Part shown: positions 55,281 through 63,867 of the stretch, one piece after another
Position numbering within the stretch: position 1 is the stretch's first letter
How the letters are laid out: each line of letters begins with the position of its first letter
Source: Lachnospiraceae bacterium
GTDB lineage: Bacteria > Bacillota > Clostridia > Lachnospirales > Lachnospiraceae
DNA: 64,000 nt
Assembly (NCBI GenBank): GCA_014803415.1
Contig: JAAVBZ010000045.1
Span: 186,001 to 250,000, forward strand
Reading direction: 5' to 3'
Notes under the pieces: model-generated
The model's database searches: none
The model's input: only the letters and a program-made list of their open reading frames with translations
What the model was told of the DNA's origin: nothing
Translations under genes and position numbers: made by a program

Positions 55281-56706
55281 GAAATCATCTATAGAAAAGA
55301 AGAAGACCGGAAGACAGATCATCACGGTCACTTGGGTATTTACTGTACTTTTCCTTGGTATGATCGGATATATTGCCTATTATTCAGCAACACACAAGCA
55401 GGAACTGATCAACAACAGTTATAATGGAAGAGCGCAGATCCTTCTTGCCAAGAACCGGAGGGGATCTATTTATTCGTCTGACGGAGAAGTGCTGGCAAAG
55501 ACCGTAGAAGATGAAGATGGAAATGAGCTGAGGGAATATCCTTATGGAAATCTTTTTTCCCATGTGGTCGGGTATTCTGTTAACGGCAGGATGGGCGTGG
55601 AGGCTCAGGCAAATTATTATCTGATCAACTCCAATGCACCGTTATCTCAAAAAGCAAATCTTGATGCCAGCGGTGAAAAATATCCCGGAGATGATGTATA
55701 TACCACTCTTAATGTAGAGCTTCAGAGAGTCGCTTCTACGGCGCTGGGGGTATATCGGGGCGCAATTGTTGTAACGGAACCTTCCACGGGTAAGGTCCTT
55801 GCCATGGTCAGCAAGCCTGATTTTGATCCGGGAACAATTGAAGATAAATGGGATGAACTTAGAGAAGATAATGAATCGGGAATACTTTTAAATCGGGTAA
55901 CCCAAGGCCTGTATCCCCCAGGATCAACATTTAAGATCATAACAGCCCTTGAATATATCCGGGAAAATCCCCAAAATTACAACAGTTACAGTTATAACTG
56001 TACAGGAGCTTTAACAAAAGGAGAGGACCGAATTCAATGTTATCATGGCTCAGTTCACGGACAAGTCGGATTTACACGATCATTCGCTAAATCCTGTAAT
56101 ACTTCCTTTGCAAATATGGGACTGATGCTGAATCCCAAAAGTTTTGAAAATACATTGTCTGATCTGATGTTCAATAAGAAACTGCCCCTTAGTGTTAATT
56201 ACAACCAAAGCAGGATCGATGTAAATGAGGATATAACGGTTTCTGATATGATGCAGGTATCCATTGGACAGGGAACAACAGCCATGACGCCTATCCATTT
56301 AAATATGATCACCTGCGCTATCGCAAATCAGGGTACCTTAATGAAGCCTTATGTTGTGGATCATATAGAAAACAGTTCCGGCGGTATCATCAGATCATTC
56401 AGTCCTGAAACCTACAAAAAGATAATCTCAGAAGAGGAGGCCCAAATACTTACTGATCTGATGACGGATGTGGTAAATGAAGGAACAGCAACCCGCTTAA
56501 AGGGATTGTCTTATACTGCGGCAGGTAAGACCGGTTCGGCAGAATACGGAACTGTTAAAGGAGAAAGCCATGCATGGTTTACGGGATTTGCCCCTGTTGA
56601 AGATCCTAAGATCTGTGTTACAATTATCATTGAAGGTGCAGGCGCCGGAGGCGACTACGCAGTTCCTATTGCAAAGAGAATTTTTGATGCTTATCTGAAT
56701 GAATAG
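55270..56706 (+). CDS. class B penicillin-binding protein (transpeptidase)
   Basis: 478 residues from the ATG at 55270, which overlaps the SEDS gene stop by 11 bases; an ATG at 55252 would add six residues and cannot be excluded. One N-terminal membrane helix ('IITVTWVFTVLFLGMIGYIA'), a dimerisation domain ('NRRGSIYSSDGEVLAKT'), then the transpeptidase domain with Ser219 in 'PGSTFKI', Ser275-Cys-Asn and Lys420-Thr-Gly ('AAGKTGSAEYG'). It crosslinks glycan made by the partner SEDS polymerase. It resembles PbpA of RodA-PbpA pairs. Confidence 0.92.
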   Translation: MKSKKSSIEKKKTGRQIITVTWVFTVLFLGMIGYIAYYSATHKQELINNSYNGRAQILLAKNRRGSIYSSDGEVLAKTVEDEDGNELREYPYGNLFSHVVGYSVNGRMGVEAQANYYLINSNAPLSQKANLDASGEKYPGDDVYTTLNVELQRVASTALGVYRGAIVVTEPSTGKVLAMVSKPDFDPGTIEDKWDELREDNESGILLNRVTQGLYPPGSTFKIITALEYIRENPQNYNSYSYNCTGALTKGEDRIQCYHGSVHGQVGFTRSFAKSCNTSFANMGLMLNPKSFENTLSDLMFNKKLPLSVNYNQSRIDVNEDITVSDMMQVSIGQGTTAMTPIHLNMITCAIANQGTLMKPYVVDHIENSSGGIIRSFSPETYKKIISEEEAQILTDLMTDVVNEGTATRLKGLSYTAAGKTGSAEYGTVKGESHAWFTGFAPVEDPKICVTIIIEGAGAGGDYAVPIAKRIFDAYLNE

Positions 56707-56718
56707 GCGGTGTCTGAA

Positions 56719-57042
56719 ATGAAATTTTATAAGTATCTTTATGTTGGTGATAAGATAAAAAATCCTGACAAGGTAAAAAGAAAATTAAAAAGTCATGCGG
56801 GACAGTTGTTTGTCTATGTTATTTGTATTGCAAACGGATCCGATCAATTGGAAATTTATCACTGCGCGTATTTAAAACAGAAATATTACAGATATCATCC
56901 GCCTGTTATTATCGGAATTGCAGGCAGTTATGAGGAAGCAGTTGATATTGTAGTGAGAATCACAAAAGAAAGTCTGGAAGCTACGGGCTGCTGTGACTTA
57001 AAAGAATATTTAAGATTAAAAGTAAAGAATTCCCGGAGATAA
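56719..57042 (+). CDS. small protein of unknown function in the wall/sporulation operon
   Basis: 107 residues from the ATG at 56719; GGCGGTG precedes it. No signal or membrane segment. Visible features are a basic N-terminal half ('KNPDKVKRKLKSHAGQLFVY') and 'GIAGSYEEAVDIVVRITKES'. It lies between the PBP gene (12 bases) and the DUF2953 gene (three bases), so it is probably cotranscribed. I know similar uncharacterised proteins at this place in Lachnospiraceae, without function. Confidence 0.78.
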   Translation: MKFYKYLYVGDKIKNPDKVKRKLKSHAGQLFVYVICIANGSDQLEIYHCAYLKQKYYRYHPPVIIGIAGSYEEAVDIVVRITKESLEATGCCDLKEYLRLKVKNSRR

Positions 57043-57045
57043 TTT

Positions 57046-57981
57046 ATGTTGACAGTACTTTTAAGTATTTTAAAAATAATCGGAATCATTCTGCTTTGTA
57101 TTCTCTTACTGATTCTGGTCATATTGCTTCTTGTATTGTTTGTCCCCGTCAGATATCGGATAAACGGATACAGAAAAGTAAATGATGATGTACCTGTAAG
57201 GGCCTCGGCAAGAATAACATGGCTTTTTCATATTCTAAATATCACTTTCCGGTACCCGGAAGAAGCTTTTATAAGAGTACGCATATTTTGCTTTACTGTT
57301 TTTTCCACACAGAAATCCACAGACAGGAAACAAGCTGGTAAAAAGAAAAGCAAAAAGGAAGAAACAGAAAGCAAAAAGACTGTAGCAGAAGTAAAAGTTA
57401 TTTCAGAAAAAAAACAGGAAGCAGAAAAAACAGAATCTGTAAAGCAGGAGCCCGCGAAAGAAGAAATAAAAAATACTCCTGTGCCTGCCGAAGAAAAAGA
57501 AGAAAACAGTGAAGAAAAACCTGCTTTATTAAAATTTATCAGGAAGCTTTTTGCTATACTTAAAAATATTAAGTACACAATCAGAAAAATTTGTGATAAG
57601 ATAAAACATATTATTAAAAATATCAGATATTATATTGATATTATTAAAAGCGATTCCTTTAAAAATGCATGGACAGTGTGCGGTGGGAAAGCGATTTTAT
57701 TGCTTAAGAGTATACTTCCCGGAAAGCTTACAGGTAACTTTACGATAGGAACAGGGGACCCTGCAAGCACGGCCCAGATACTTTCCATCTGGGGCATTTT
57801 ATACCCGCTTATAGGCAATCATATTAATATTGTGCCTGATTTTAATAATTCCATTATTGAGGGTGATTTTTTTATACAAGGTAAAATTACCGTATTTAAA
57901 GTTTTAAAGACTGCGATCATAGTGTATTTCCATAAAGATCTGCGCAGAGTAATCCGATTATTCAAAAAGGAGGCAGCATAA
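57046..57981 (+). CDS. DUF2953 (YtfI-like) membrane protein
   Basis: 311 residues. An N-terminal membrane helix ('IIGIILLCILLLILVILLL') is followed by 'FVPVRYRINGYRKVNDDVPV', then a Lys/Glu-rich low-complexity linker (~residues 95-160) and the DUF2953 core ('IGTGDPASTAQILSIWGILY', 'DFNNSIIEGDFFIQGKITV'). B. subtilis ytfI-ytfJ are adjacent and expressed in the forespore; here the same pair is kept with a one-base overlap. A role with GerW in spores is inferred. Confidence 0.87.
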   Translation: MLTVLLSILKIIGIILLCILLLILVILLLVLFVPVRYRINGYRKVNDDVPVRASARITWLFHILNITFRYPEEAFIRVRIFCFTVFSTQKSTDRKQAGKKKSKKEETESKKTVAEVKVISEKKQEAEKTESVKQEPAKEEIKNTPVPAEEKEENSEEKPALLKFIRKLFAILKNIKYTIRKICDKIKHIIKNIRYYIDIIKSDSFKNAWTVCGGKAILLLKSILPGKLTGNFTIGTGDPASTAQILSIWGILYPLIGNHINIVPDFNNSIIEGDFFIQGKITVFKVLKTAIIVYFHKDLRRVIRLFKKEAA

Positions 57982-58388
57982 TGGCTGAAAATAATTTTTC
58001 CGGAGTGATTGATTCTTTGATGAAAGGTATGAATACTGTTTTATCTACCAAAACAGTAGTGGGGGAGCCTATGAAACTTCCTGATGATACGGTTATCCTG
58101 CCGCTTGTAGATGTGAGCTTTGGAGTAGGCGCCGGTGCAAGTGCAGGAGATAAGAAGAACGGAGGCGGAGGCGGTTTCAGCGGTAAGATGACACCCAGTG
58201 CTGTTCTGGTCATAAAAAACGGAAATACCAAACTTGTAAACATTAAGAATCAGGATACTATGACGAAAGTTCTGGATATGATTCCGGATATCGTCGATAA
58301 GTTTACAACTCCCAAGGAAGAGATGATAGCTGATGAAGAAGCTGTGGATATTGCTTTTCCGGAAGAAGATACAAAAGACATGCAATAA
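57981..58388 (+). CDS. gerW: GerW-family sporulation protein (YtfJ)
   Basis: 135 residues behind AGGAGGCAGC, start overlapping the DUF2953 stop. 'FSGVIDSLMKGMNTVLSTKTV', 'GEPMKLPDDTVILPLVDVSF', a Gly-rich loop 'GVGAGASAGDKKNGGGGGFS', and 'MTPSAVLVIKNGNTKLV' are the GerW/YtfJ pattern. In Bacillus the protein is needed for response to L-alanine in germination. It is the best evidence in the window that the organism forms spores. Confidence 0.93.
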   Translation: MAENNFSGVIDSLMKGMNTVLSTKTVVGEPMKLPDDTVILPLVDVSFGVGAGASAGDKKNGGGGGFSGKMTPSAVLVIKNGNTKLVNIKNQDTMTKVLDMIPDIVDKFTTPKEEMIADEEAVDIAFPEEDTKDMQ

Positions 58389-58440
58389 TTTACACTAAAC
58401 TGCATAGGATAAATCAAGAGGCATAAGTAGGATGGCGTGC

Positions 58441-58581
58441 ATGAAAAGAATGATTGGTTTTATAGCGTTTTGGATTGCTGTTGGAATGTTACTTATGCTT
58501 TTTCTTGTACATCATTATCTGATCGCACTCATCATTATCGGGCTGCTTTTACTGATAGGATACAATTTTTATTGTGAATGA
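58441..58581 (+). CDS. 46-residue membrane protein
   Basis: Reads MKRMIGFIAFWIAVGM, LLMLFLVHHYLIALIIIGL and LLLIGYNFYCE. It has two hydrophobic segments around a His-His-Tyr turn. An in-frame ATG at 58432 would add three residues; the ATG at 58441 sits seven bases after TAGGATGG. It lies 52 bases behind gerW and overlaps nothing until the next gene's ribosome site. Real coding is supported by the amphipathy-free membrane profile, the ribosome site and tight packing. Confidence 0.65.
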   Translation: MKRMIGFIAFWIAVGMLLMLFLVHHYLIALIIIGLLLLIGYNFYCE

Positions 58582-58600
58582 ATCACAAATGGAGAAGATC

Positions 58601-59173
58601 ATGGGAATTTTTGATGAGAATATCAAAACCGGACAAGACTTTGAAAAAACACTTGTAGAAGGATCCGCAGAGGATCTGAATGAGTTGAAATCATGGCTTT
58701 TCAGAGAAAATATCCGTATAGAAACAGAAAAAGGTGAGCTGAAGCGTCTGCAGGATAAATTTTTCAAAGAAAAGCAGCAGTTTCAGGATGAAATGACAGC
58801 AGTAAACAGGCGGCTTGTGGTAGAGCGCAAACGTCTGAAACAGGACGAGCAGTTCTTTGATAAAAAGATGGACATTCTTAAGAACGGATTTATGCAGCTG
58901 GATGCAGAAAGAAGACAGTTTGAGAAAGAAAAAATAAATTTTGAAGCCCAGAGAGATGTCCATGAAAGTTATTTGAGACAGGAACAGGAAATGGATATGG
59001 CCAGAGTTCTGTTTCAGGGGGTAAAAAGCCAGCTGGCGCTAAAAAAGCGGTACCGCGACCTCATTAAAATGTTCCATCCCGATAATATTGCAGGAGACCA
59101 TGAAATGATCCTTGTGATCAATTCCGTGTATGAAGAAATGAAAAAAGATTACGAAGTGGGAAAGCAGGCTTAA
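58601..59173 (+). CDS. coiled-coil protein with C-terminal J-domain-like HPD motif
   Basis: 190 residues from the ATG at 58601 (GGAG seven bases before); earlier in-frame starts overlap the small membrane protein gene. Residues ~30-130 form a long charged coiled coil ('EKGELKRLQDKFFKEKQQFQ', 'VERKRLKQDEQFFDKKMDIL'). The C-terminal ~45 residues read 'ALKKRYRDLIKMFHPDNIAG' and 'VINSVYEEMKKDYE', like helices II-III of a J domain with the HPD tripeptide that stimulates DnaK. It lacks the Gly/Phe and zinc parts of DnaJ. It may recruit DnaK to a coiled-coil-bound target. Confidence 0.82.
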   Translation: MGIFDENIKTGQDFEKTLVEGSAEDLNELKSWLFRENIRIETEKGELKRLQDKFFKEKQQFQDEMTAVNRRLVVERKRLKQDEQFFDKKMDILKNGFMQLDAERRQFEKEKINFEAQRDVHESYLRQEQEMDMARVLFQGVKSQLALKKRYRDLIKMFHPDNIAGDHEMILVINSVYEEMKKDYEVGKQA

Positions 59174-59192
59174 TAAGAAAAATAATGTACAC

Positions 59193-59224
59193 AAAAAACC
59201 ACTGTGCTGCCACAGTGGTTTTAA
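59193..59224. terminator. bidirectional terminator between the J-like gene and rpmB
   Basis: AAAACCACTGTG (59195-59206) pairs perfectly with CACAGTGGTTTT (59211-59222), loop CTGC. Flanking A and T runs serve both convergent genes. Confidence 0.93.
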
Positions 59225-59237
59225 AGAATCTGGTCAA

Positions 59238-59423
59238 TTAAGCTCTTTCAACTTTTCCGGATTTCAAGCAGTTTGTACAAACGTGCATTCTTTTAGGAGC
59301 TCCGTTTACTTTACATTTAACACTTTTAATATTGGATTTCCAAATTCTGTTAGATCTTCTATGAGAATGGCTTACGTTGTTTCCAAAATGAACGCCCTTA
59401 CCACAAATATCACATTTAGCCAT
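59238..59423 (-). CDS. rpmB: 50S ribosomal protein L28
   Basis: 61 residues from the ATG at 59423, behind AGGAGGTGCAACG; the longer frame adds seven residues upstream of that site. 'MAKCDICGKGVHFGNNVSHS' and 'VHVCTNCLKSGKVERA'-like end show L28 with its two CxxC pairs kept (C4/C7 and C52/C55 approx.), a zinc-binding form. Convergent with the J-like gene and divergent from the Asp23 gene, as in other Firmicutes. Confidence 0.96.
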   Translation of the reverse strand: MAKCDICGKGVHFGNNVSHSHRRSNRIWKSNIKSVKCKVNGAPKRMHVCTNCLKSGKVERA

Positions 59424-59498
59424 CGTTGCACCTCCTAACATCATATTTAATCTCTATGTGCTTACTTCAAAATATGCGAATATTTCCGCAACAGTTGT

Positions 59499-59527
59499 AT
59501 CATAGCAGAAAAAGCGTAATAATGCAA
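59499..59527 (-). promoter_or_regulatory. promoter of rpmB
   Basis: Minus strand TTGCAT (59527-59522), 17 bases, TATGAT (59504-59499). Start near 59492, leaving a leader of about 70 bases. A plus-strand TATAAT at 59584-59589 could serve the divergent Asp23 gene, but its -35 (TTTCAT) is poor. Confidence 0.6.
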
Positions 59528-59622
59528 GTGTAAATTTAAAATGTTTTAATAATTTTATGGTTTCATTTTTTTTTAATTCAGGGTATAATTAAAATATATG
59601 TAAAATTTTAAGGAGGCAGCCT

Positions 59623-59982
59623 ATGAAATCTTCTTCAATGAATACCCATATGGGGAATATTGCTATTGATAATGAAGTAATTGCCCGGTATGCAGGCAGT
59701 GTTGCTATGGAATGCTTTGGCATTATCGGTATGGCGGGCATTAACGTGAAAGACGGACTGGTTAAATTATTAAAGATGGACAGTATGACCAGAGGTATCA
59801 ATGTGTCCATTCGGAACAACAAACTTACATTGAACTTCCATATTATCATTGCCTATGGCGTAAGTATTCTGGCCGTAACGGATAATCTGATCAGCAATGT
59901 TAAATATAAGGTAGAAGAATTTACTGGTATTGAAATCGAAAAAATAAACATCTTTGTTGAAGGTGTTAGAGTGATTGACTAA
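59623..59982 (+). CDS. Asp23/Gls24-family protein (YloU-like)
   Basis: 119 residues behind AAGGAGGCAGCC. 'GNIAIDNEVIARYAGSVAME' and 'CFGIIGMAGINVKDGLV', then 'LNFHIIIAYGVSILAVTDNL' match the Asp23 family, whose members are abundant near the membrane and relate to envelope stress or to lipid metabolism. It is the YloU position upstream of the DAK2 kinase, with 14 bases between. Confidence 0.94.
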   Translation: MKSSSMNTHMGNIAIDNEVIARYAGSVAMECFGIIGMAGINVKDGLVKLLKMDSMTRGINVSIRNNKLTLNFHIIIAYGVSILAVTDNLISNVKYKVEEFTGIEIEKINIFVEGVRVID

Positions 59983-59996
59983 GAGGAGGATATATT

Positions 59997-61652
59997 GTGG
60001 TTAATACTATCGACGCTAAGTTACTTGCAAAGATGTTCTTAGCTGGTGCAAAAAATTTGGAGTCTAAAAAAGAATGGATCAATGATCTGAATGTATTTCC
60101 CGTACCGGATGGCGATACCGGTACCAACATGACGCTTACTATCATGTCTGCGGCAAAAGATGTATCCGCGATGGAAAATCCGGATATGCTTTCTTTATGT
60201 AAAGCAATTTCATCCGGATCCCTGCGCGGCGCAAGAGGTAACTCGGGTGTTATTTTGTCCCAGTTGTTCAGAGGTTTTACCAAAACAATCAGAGAGCAGA
60301 AAGAACTTACGATTCCCGTTCTTGCAGATTCTTTTGAAAAAGCTGTTGAGACAGCCTATAAAGCGGTTATGAAGCCGAAAGAGGGAACCATCCTTACGGT
60401 AGCAAAAGGCGGTGCACAGAAAGCAAGGGAACTGGCTGACAGCGGCTGTAATGATCTGTCATATTTTATTGATGAAGTGATCAAATATGCAGATGAAGTC
60501 CTTTTAAAGACACCTGAGATGCTTCCCGTACTCAAACAGGCCGGTGTGGTTGATTCCGGCGGGCAGGGTCTGATGCAGGTGCTCAAGGGCGCATATGACG
60601 CTTTCCTTGGTAAAGAGGTGGATCTTTCCATTCCCGAAGTGACTCATGTGAAATCTGCTCAGATGGATATGAAAACACAGGAAGCTGATATTAAGTTCGG
60701 GTATTGTACGGAATTTATTATTATGCTGACCAGAAACTTTAATGTAAAACAGGAAATTGACTTTAAATCATACCTGGAATCCATTGGAGATTCCATTGTA
60801 GTGGTAGCCGATGACGACGTAGTTAAGGTACATGTGCATACCAATGATCCCGGACTTGCCATTCAGAAAGCTTTAAAATACGGTGCTCTTTCCAATATGA
60901 AGATCGATAATATGCGTCTTGAGCATCAGGAGAAGCTGTTTAAAATGGAAGAAAAGAGCAGAGAAACAGAAGCCTCGGAAGAAATGCCCCATAAGGAGAC
61001 AGGGTTCATTGCCGTATCAGTCGGAGAAGGTATCAATGAAATCTTTAAGGGACTGGGCGTTGATTACATCATTGAAGGCGGACAGACCATGAATCCCAGT
61101 ACGGAAGATATGTTGAATGCTATTGATAAAGTCAATGCTGACAACGTTTTTATCCTTCCAAACAATAAAAATATTATTCTTGCAGCAAATCAGGCTCAGG
61201 CTATGGTTGAGAACAAGAAGATTATTGTAATTCCAACCAAAACTGTTCCCCAGGGAATTACTGCAGTCATCAATTATGTTCCAGATATGTCTGCAGAAGA
61301 TAATGCGCAGACCATGAATGATGAAATTACCAGAGTATCAACAGGACAAGTCACTTATGCTGTCAGAGATACCGTGATCGAGGATAAAGAGATCAAACAG
61401 GGCGATTATATGGGTATCGGAGATAAAGGTATTCTTTCCGTAGGCGCTGATGTAGCTGATACAACTTTTGAAATGATCAGGAATATGATGGATGATTCTT
61501 ATGAACTGATCAGTATTTACTATGGATCTGACGTAAAAGAAGAGGAGGCTGAAAGTCTCAAGGCAAAAGTAGAAGAAGCTTATCCTTCCTGTGATATAGA
61601 ACTTCAGTATGGCGGACAGCCAATTTACTATTACATTGTTTCAGCTGAGTAA
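59997..61652 (+). CDS. DAK2-domain protein, FakA/YloV-like fatty acid kinase
   Basis: 551 residues from a GTG behind GAGGAGG. N-terminal DhaL/DAK2 nucleotide domain with the Mg/ATP motif 'VPDGDTGTNMTLTIMSA', 'SSGSLRGARGNSGVILSQLF' and 'GVVDSGGQGLMQVLKGAYD'. A middle linker is followed by a C-terminal DegV-like half ('ETGFIAVSVGEGINEIFKGL', 'VFILPNNKNIILAANQAQ'). In Staphylococcus FakA phosphorylates fatty acids bound by FakB (DegV). A degV gene lies just behind recG here, supporting the same role. Confidence 0.93.
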   Translation: MVNTIDAKLLAKMFLAGAKNLESKKEWINDLNVFPVPDGDTGTNMTLTIMSAAKDVSAMENPDMLSLCKAISSGSLRGARGNSGVILSQLFRGFTKTIREQKELTIPVLADSFEKAVETAYKAVMKPKEGTILTVAKGGAQKARELADSGCNDLSYFIDEVIKYADEVLLKTPEMLPVLKQAGVVDSGGQGLMQVLKGAYDAFLGKEVDLSIPEVTHVKSAQMDMKTQEADIKFGYCTEFIIMLTRNFNVKQEIDFKSYLESIGDSIVVVADDDVVKVHVHTNDPGLAIQKALKYGALSNMKIDNMRLEHQEKLFKMEEKSRETEASEEMPHKETGFIAVSVGEGINEIFKGLGVDYIIEGGQTMNPSTEDMLNAIDKVNADNVFILPNNKNIILAANQAQAMVENKKIIVIPTKTVPQGITAVINYVPDMSAEDNAQTMNDEITRVSTGQVTYAVRDTVIEDKEIKQGDYMGIGDKGILSVGADVADTTFEMIRNMMDDSYELISIYYGSDVKEEEAESLKAKVEEAYPSCDIELQYGGQPIYYYIVSAE

Positions 61653-61681
61653 ATACGTTAATTTATGGCATAAATAAGGAG

Positions 61682-61710
61682 AAAGGGACGGTAATGACCG
61701 TCCTTTTTCT
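61682..61710 (+). terminator. intrinsic terminator or attenuator directly before recG
   Basis: GGACGGT (61686-61692) pairs with ACCGTCC (61697-61703) inside AAAG/CTTT flanks, followed by TTTTTCTT. The recG ribosome site starts only about five bases after the T run. Confidence 0.85.
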
Positions 61711-61728
61711 TTAGGGAGGAGGCCGTCT

Positions 61729-63786
61729 ATGGACTATTCGGACAATATAATCAATTTAAAAGGAGTCGGAGACAAAACTTCCAGACTGTTTAACAGGCTG
61801 GGGATCTATACGGTACACGATCTGTTGGATCATTTTCCCAGAGACTATGAAGCTTTTGCACCTTCTGTCAAAGTGGCAAAGGCACCGTTAGATATACCTG
61901 TAACGTTAGAGCTAACAGTCTGCGCCGGCTTCCAGTGGAAAAAAGTCAGGCAGCTGTCCATTGGCACAGGGATGGCGGGAGATGATACCGGAAAAATAAC
62001 CATTACTTTTTTTAACGCTCCTTATCTGAAGAATGTAATTAAAGCCGGCGGCGTATACCTTATGAGAGGAAAGCTGAAAAAAGAACAGGGCGTTCTTCAT
62101 ATGGATCAGCCAAAACTTTATACTTATGAGGAATACAGTAAATTGACAGGCTCCCTTCAGCCCTGCTATAGATTAACGGCAGGACTTAGCAACAAAGCAG
62201 TGCAAAAAGCTATGAAGCAGGCGCTGCCGGCAGTTTCAGGGGAAGAGTACCTGCCATCTGATATCATAGAAGAATATCAGCTGATCTCCCGAAAAAAAGC
62301 CTATCAGGATATCCACTTCCCTAAAAATTATGATGAAATGCTTCTGGCCCGAAAAAGATTAGCTTTTGATGAATTTTTCCTGTTCCTTATCTCCTTAAGA
62401 AAGTTAAAGGAAATGAATGAGGAAGCAATATCTTCTTATCCCATGATCGAAACGGCGTTGACAAAAAGGCTGATAGAATCCCTGCCATATCGCCTTACCG
62501 GTGCCCAGCTTAAAGTATGGGACGAGATCAAAGCCGATCTGACAAGCGGCAGAGCCATGAACCGTCTGATACAAGGCGATGTGGGATCAGGCAAAACAGT
62601 TTTAGCATTCCTTTCATTGCTCATGGCAGTTGCAAACGGATATCAGGGAGCTTTGATGGCGCCTACAGAAATTCTGGCCAGACAGCATTATGAACAACTT
62701 CTTGCAATGAACAGCCAGTATGGGCTTTCTTTAAAACCTGTACTTTTAACAGGCTCTGTAACGGCTGCCGGTAAAAGAAAAATTTATGAAAAAATAGAAT
62801 CGGGGGAAGCTGATATTGTCATCGGGACCCATGCGCTGATACAGGAAAAAGTAACTTATCATAAGCTTGCGCTTGTAATTACCGATGAACAGCATCGATT
62901 CGGCGTTAAGCAGAGAGAAAATTTAAGTGAAAAAGGTGATCATGCCCATGTACTTGTTATGAGCGCCACGCCCATTCCAAGAACCCTGGCCATTATCCTC
63001 TATGGAGATCTTCATCTTTCTGTCATAGATGAACTGCCTGCAAACAGGCTGCCTATTAAAAACTGTGTGGTTAACACTACTTACCGGAAAAAGGCATATG
63101 AATTTATAACCAAAGAAGTAGAAAACGGGCATCAGGTATATGTTATCTGTCCAATGGTAGATGAAAATGAAGAGATGGGAGATGTAGAAAATGTTACAGA
63201 ATATACACAAAAATTGAAAAGTTCTCTTCCTTCAAAGATTCATGTGGAATACCTGCATGGAAAAATGAAGGCACCGGAAAAGAACAGGATCATGGAAGAA
63301 TTTGCTGCCGGAAATATTGATGTGCTGGTTTCCACCACGGTGATCGAGGTTGGTATCAACGTACCCAATGCCACTGTTATGATGATTGAAAATGCAGAGC
63401 GTTTCGGGCTTGCACAGCTTCATCAGCTCAGGGGACGGATCGGAAGAGGAAAGAGCCAGTCTTATTGCATTTTTATGAGCGGTTCGGATAACAGCCGTTC
63501 CATGGACAGACTTAAAATATTGAATCAGTCCAATGACGGATTTTTTATTGCGGAAGAGGATCTGAAACTGCGGGGACCGGGGGATCTGTTCGGCATTCGG
63601 CAAAGCGGAGCTATGGAATTTAAGATAGCAGATATTTATCAGGACAGCGGTCTCCTTAAAAAGATCAGTATATCGGTAGATAATATTCTGCAACAGGACA
63701 AAGATCTTAGCTCTGACAAGTATAATTCTATTCAAAGGTATTTAATCCAAAATACGGTAAATTTTGTTGACTTTAGAACAATCTGA
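61729..63786 (+). CDS. recG: ATP-dependent DNA helicase RecG
   Basis: 685 residues behind GGAGGAGG. It remodels stalled forks and junctions. Wedge/OB domain at ~1-160 ('GVGDKTSRLFNRLGIYTVHD'), Walker A 'LIQGDVGSGKTVLAFLSLLM', DEQH-type box 'LVITDEQHRFGVKQRENL', 'VMSATPIPRTLAIILYGDL', and helicase domain 2 'STTVIEVGINVPNATVMMIE', 'LAQLHQLRGRIGRGKSQSYC'. The C-terminal TRG region is present. Complete and normal length. Confidence 0.97.
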   Translation: MDYSDNIINLKGVGDKTSRLFNRLGIYTVHDLLDHFPRDYEAFAPSVKVAKAPLDIPVTLELTVCAGFQWKKVRQLSIGTGMAGDDTGKITITFFNAPYLKNVIKAGGVYLMRGKLKKEQGVLHMDQPKLYTYEEYSKLTGSLQPCYRLTAGLSNKAVQKAMKQALPAVSGEEYLPSDIIEEYQLISRKKAYQDIHFPKNYDEMLLARKRLAFDEFFLFLISLRKLKEMNEEAISSYPMIETALTKRLIESLPYRLTGAQLKVWDEIKADLTSGRAMNRLIQGDVGSGKTVLAFLSLLMAVANGYQGALMAPTEILARQHYEQLLAMNSQYGLSLKPVLLTGSVTAAGKRKIYEKIESGEADIVIGTHALIQEKVTYHKLALVITDEQHRFGVKQRENLSEKGDHAHVLVMSATPIPRTLAIILYGDLHLSVIDELPANRLPIKNCVVNTTYRKKAYEFITKEVENGHQVYVICPMVDENEEMGDVENVTEYTQKLKSSLPSKIHVEYLHGKMKAPEKNRIMEEFAAGNIDVLVSTTVIEVGINVPNATVMMIENAERFGLAQLHQLRGRIGRGKSQSYCIFMSGSDNSRSMDRLKILNQSNDGFFIAEEDLKLRGPGDLFGIRQSGAMEFKIADIYQDSGLLKKISISVDNILQQDKDLSSDKYNSIQRYLIQNTVNFVDFRTI

Positions 63787-63867
63787 CAGTAAGATATATA
63801 TGTATGCTTAAAATTAAGAACGCAATATCTTGTGTTTCACATCATTTGGAGAAGGGTGAAGTAGAGA

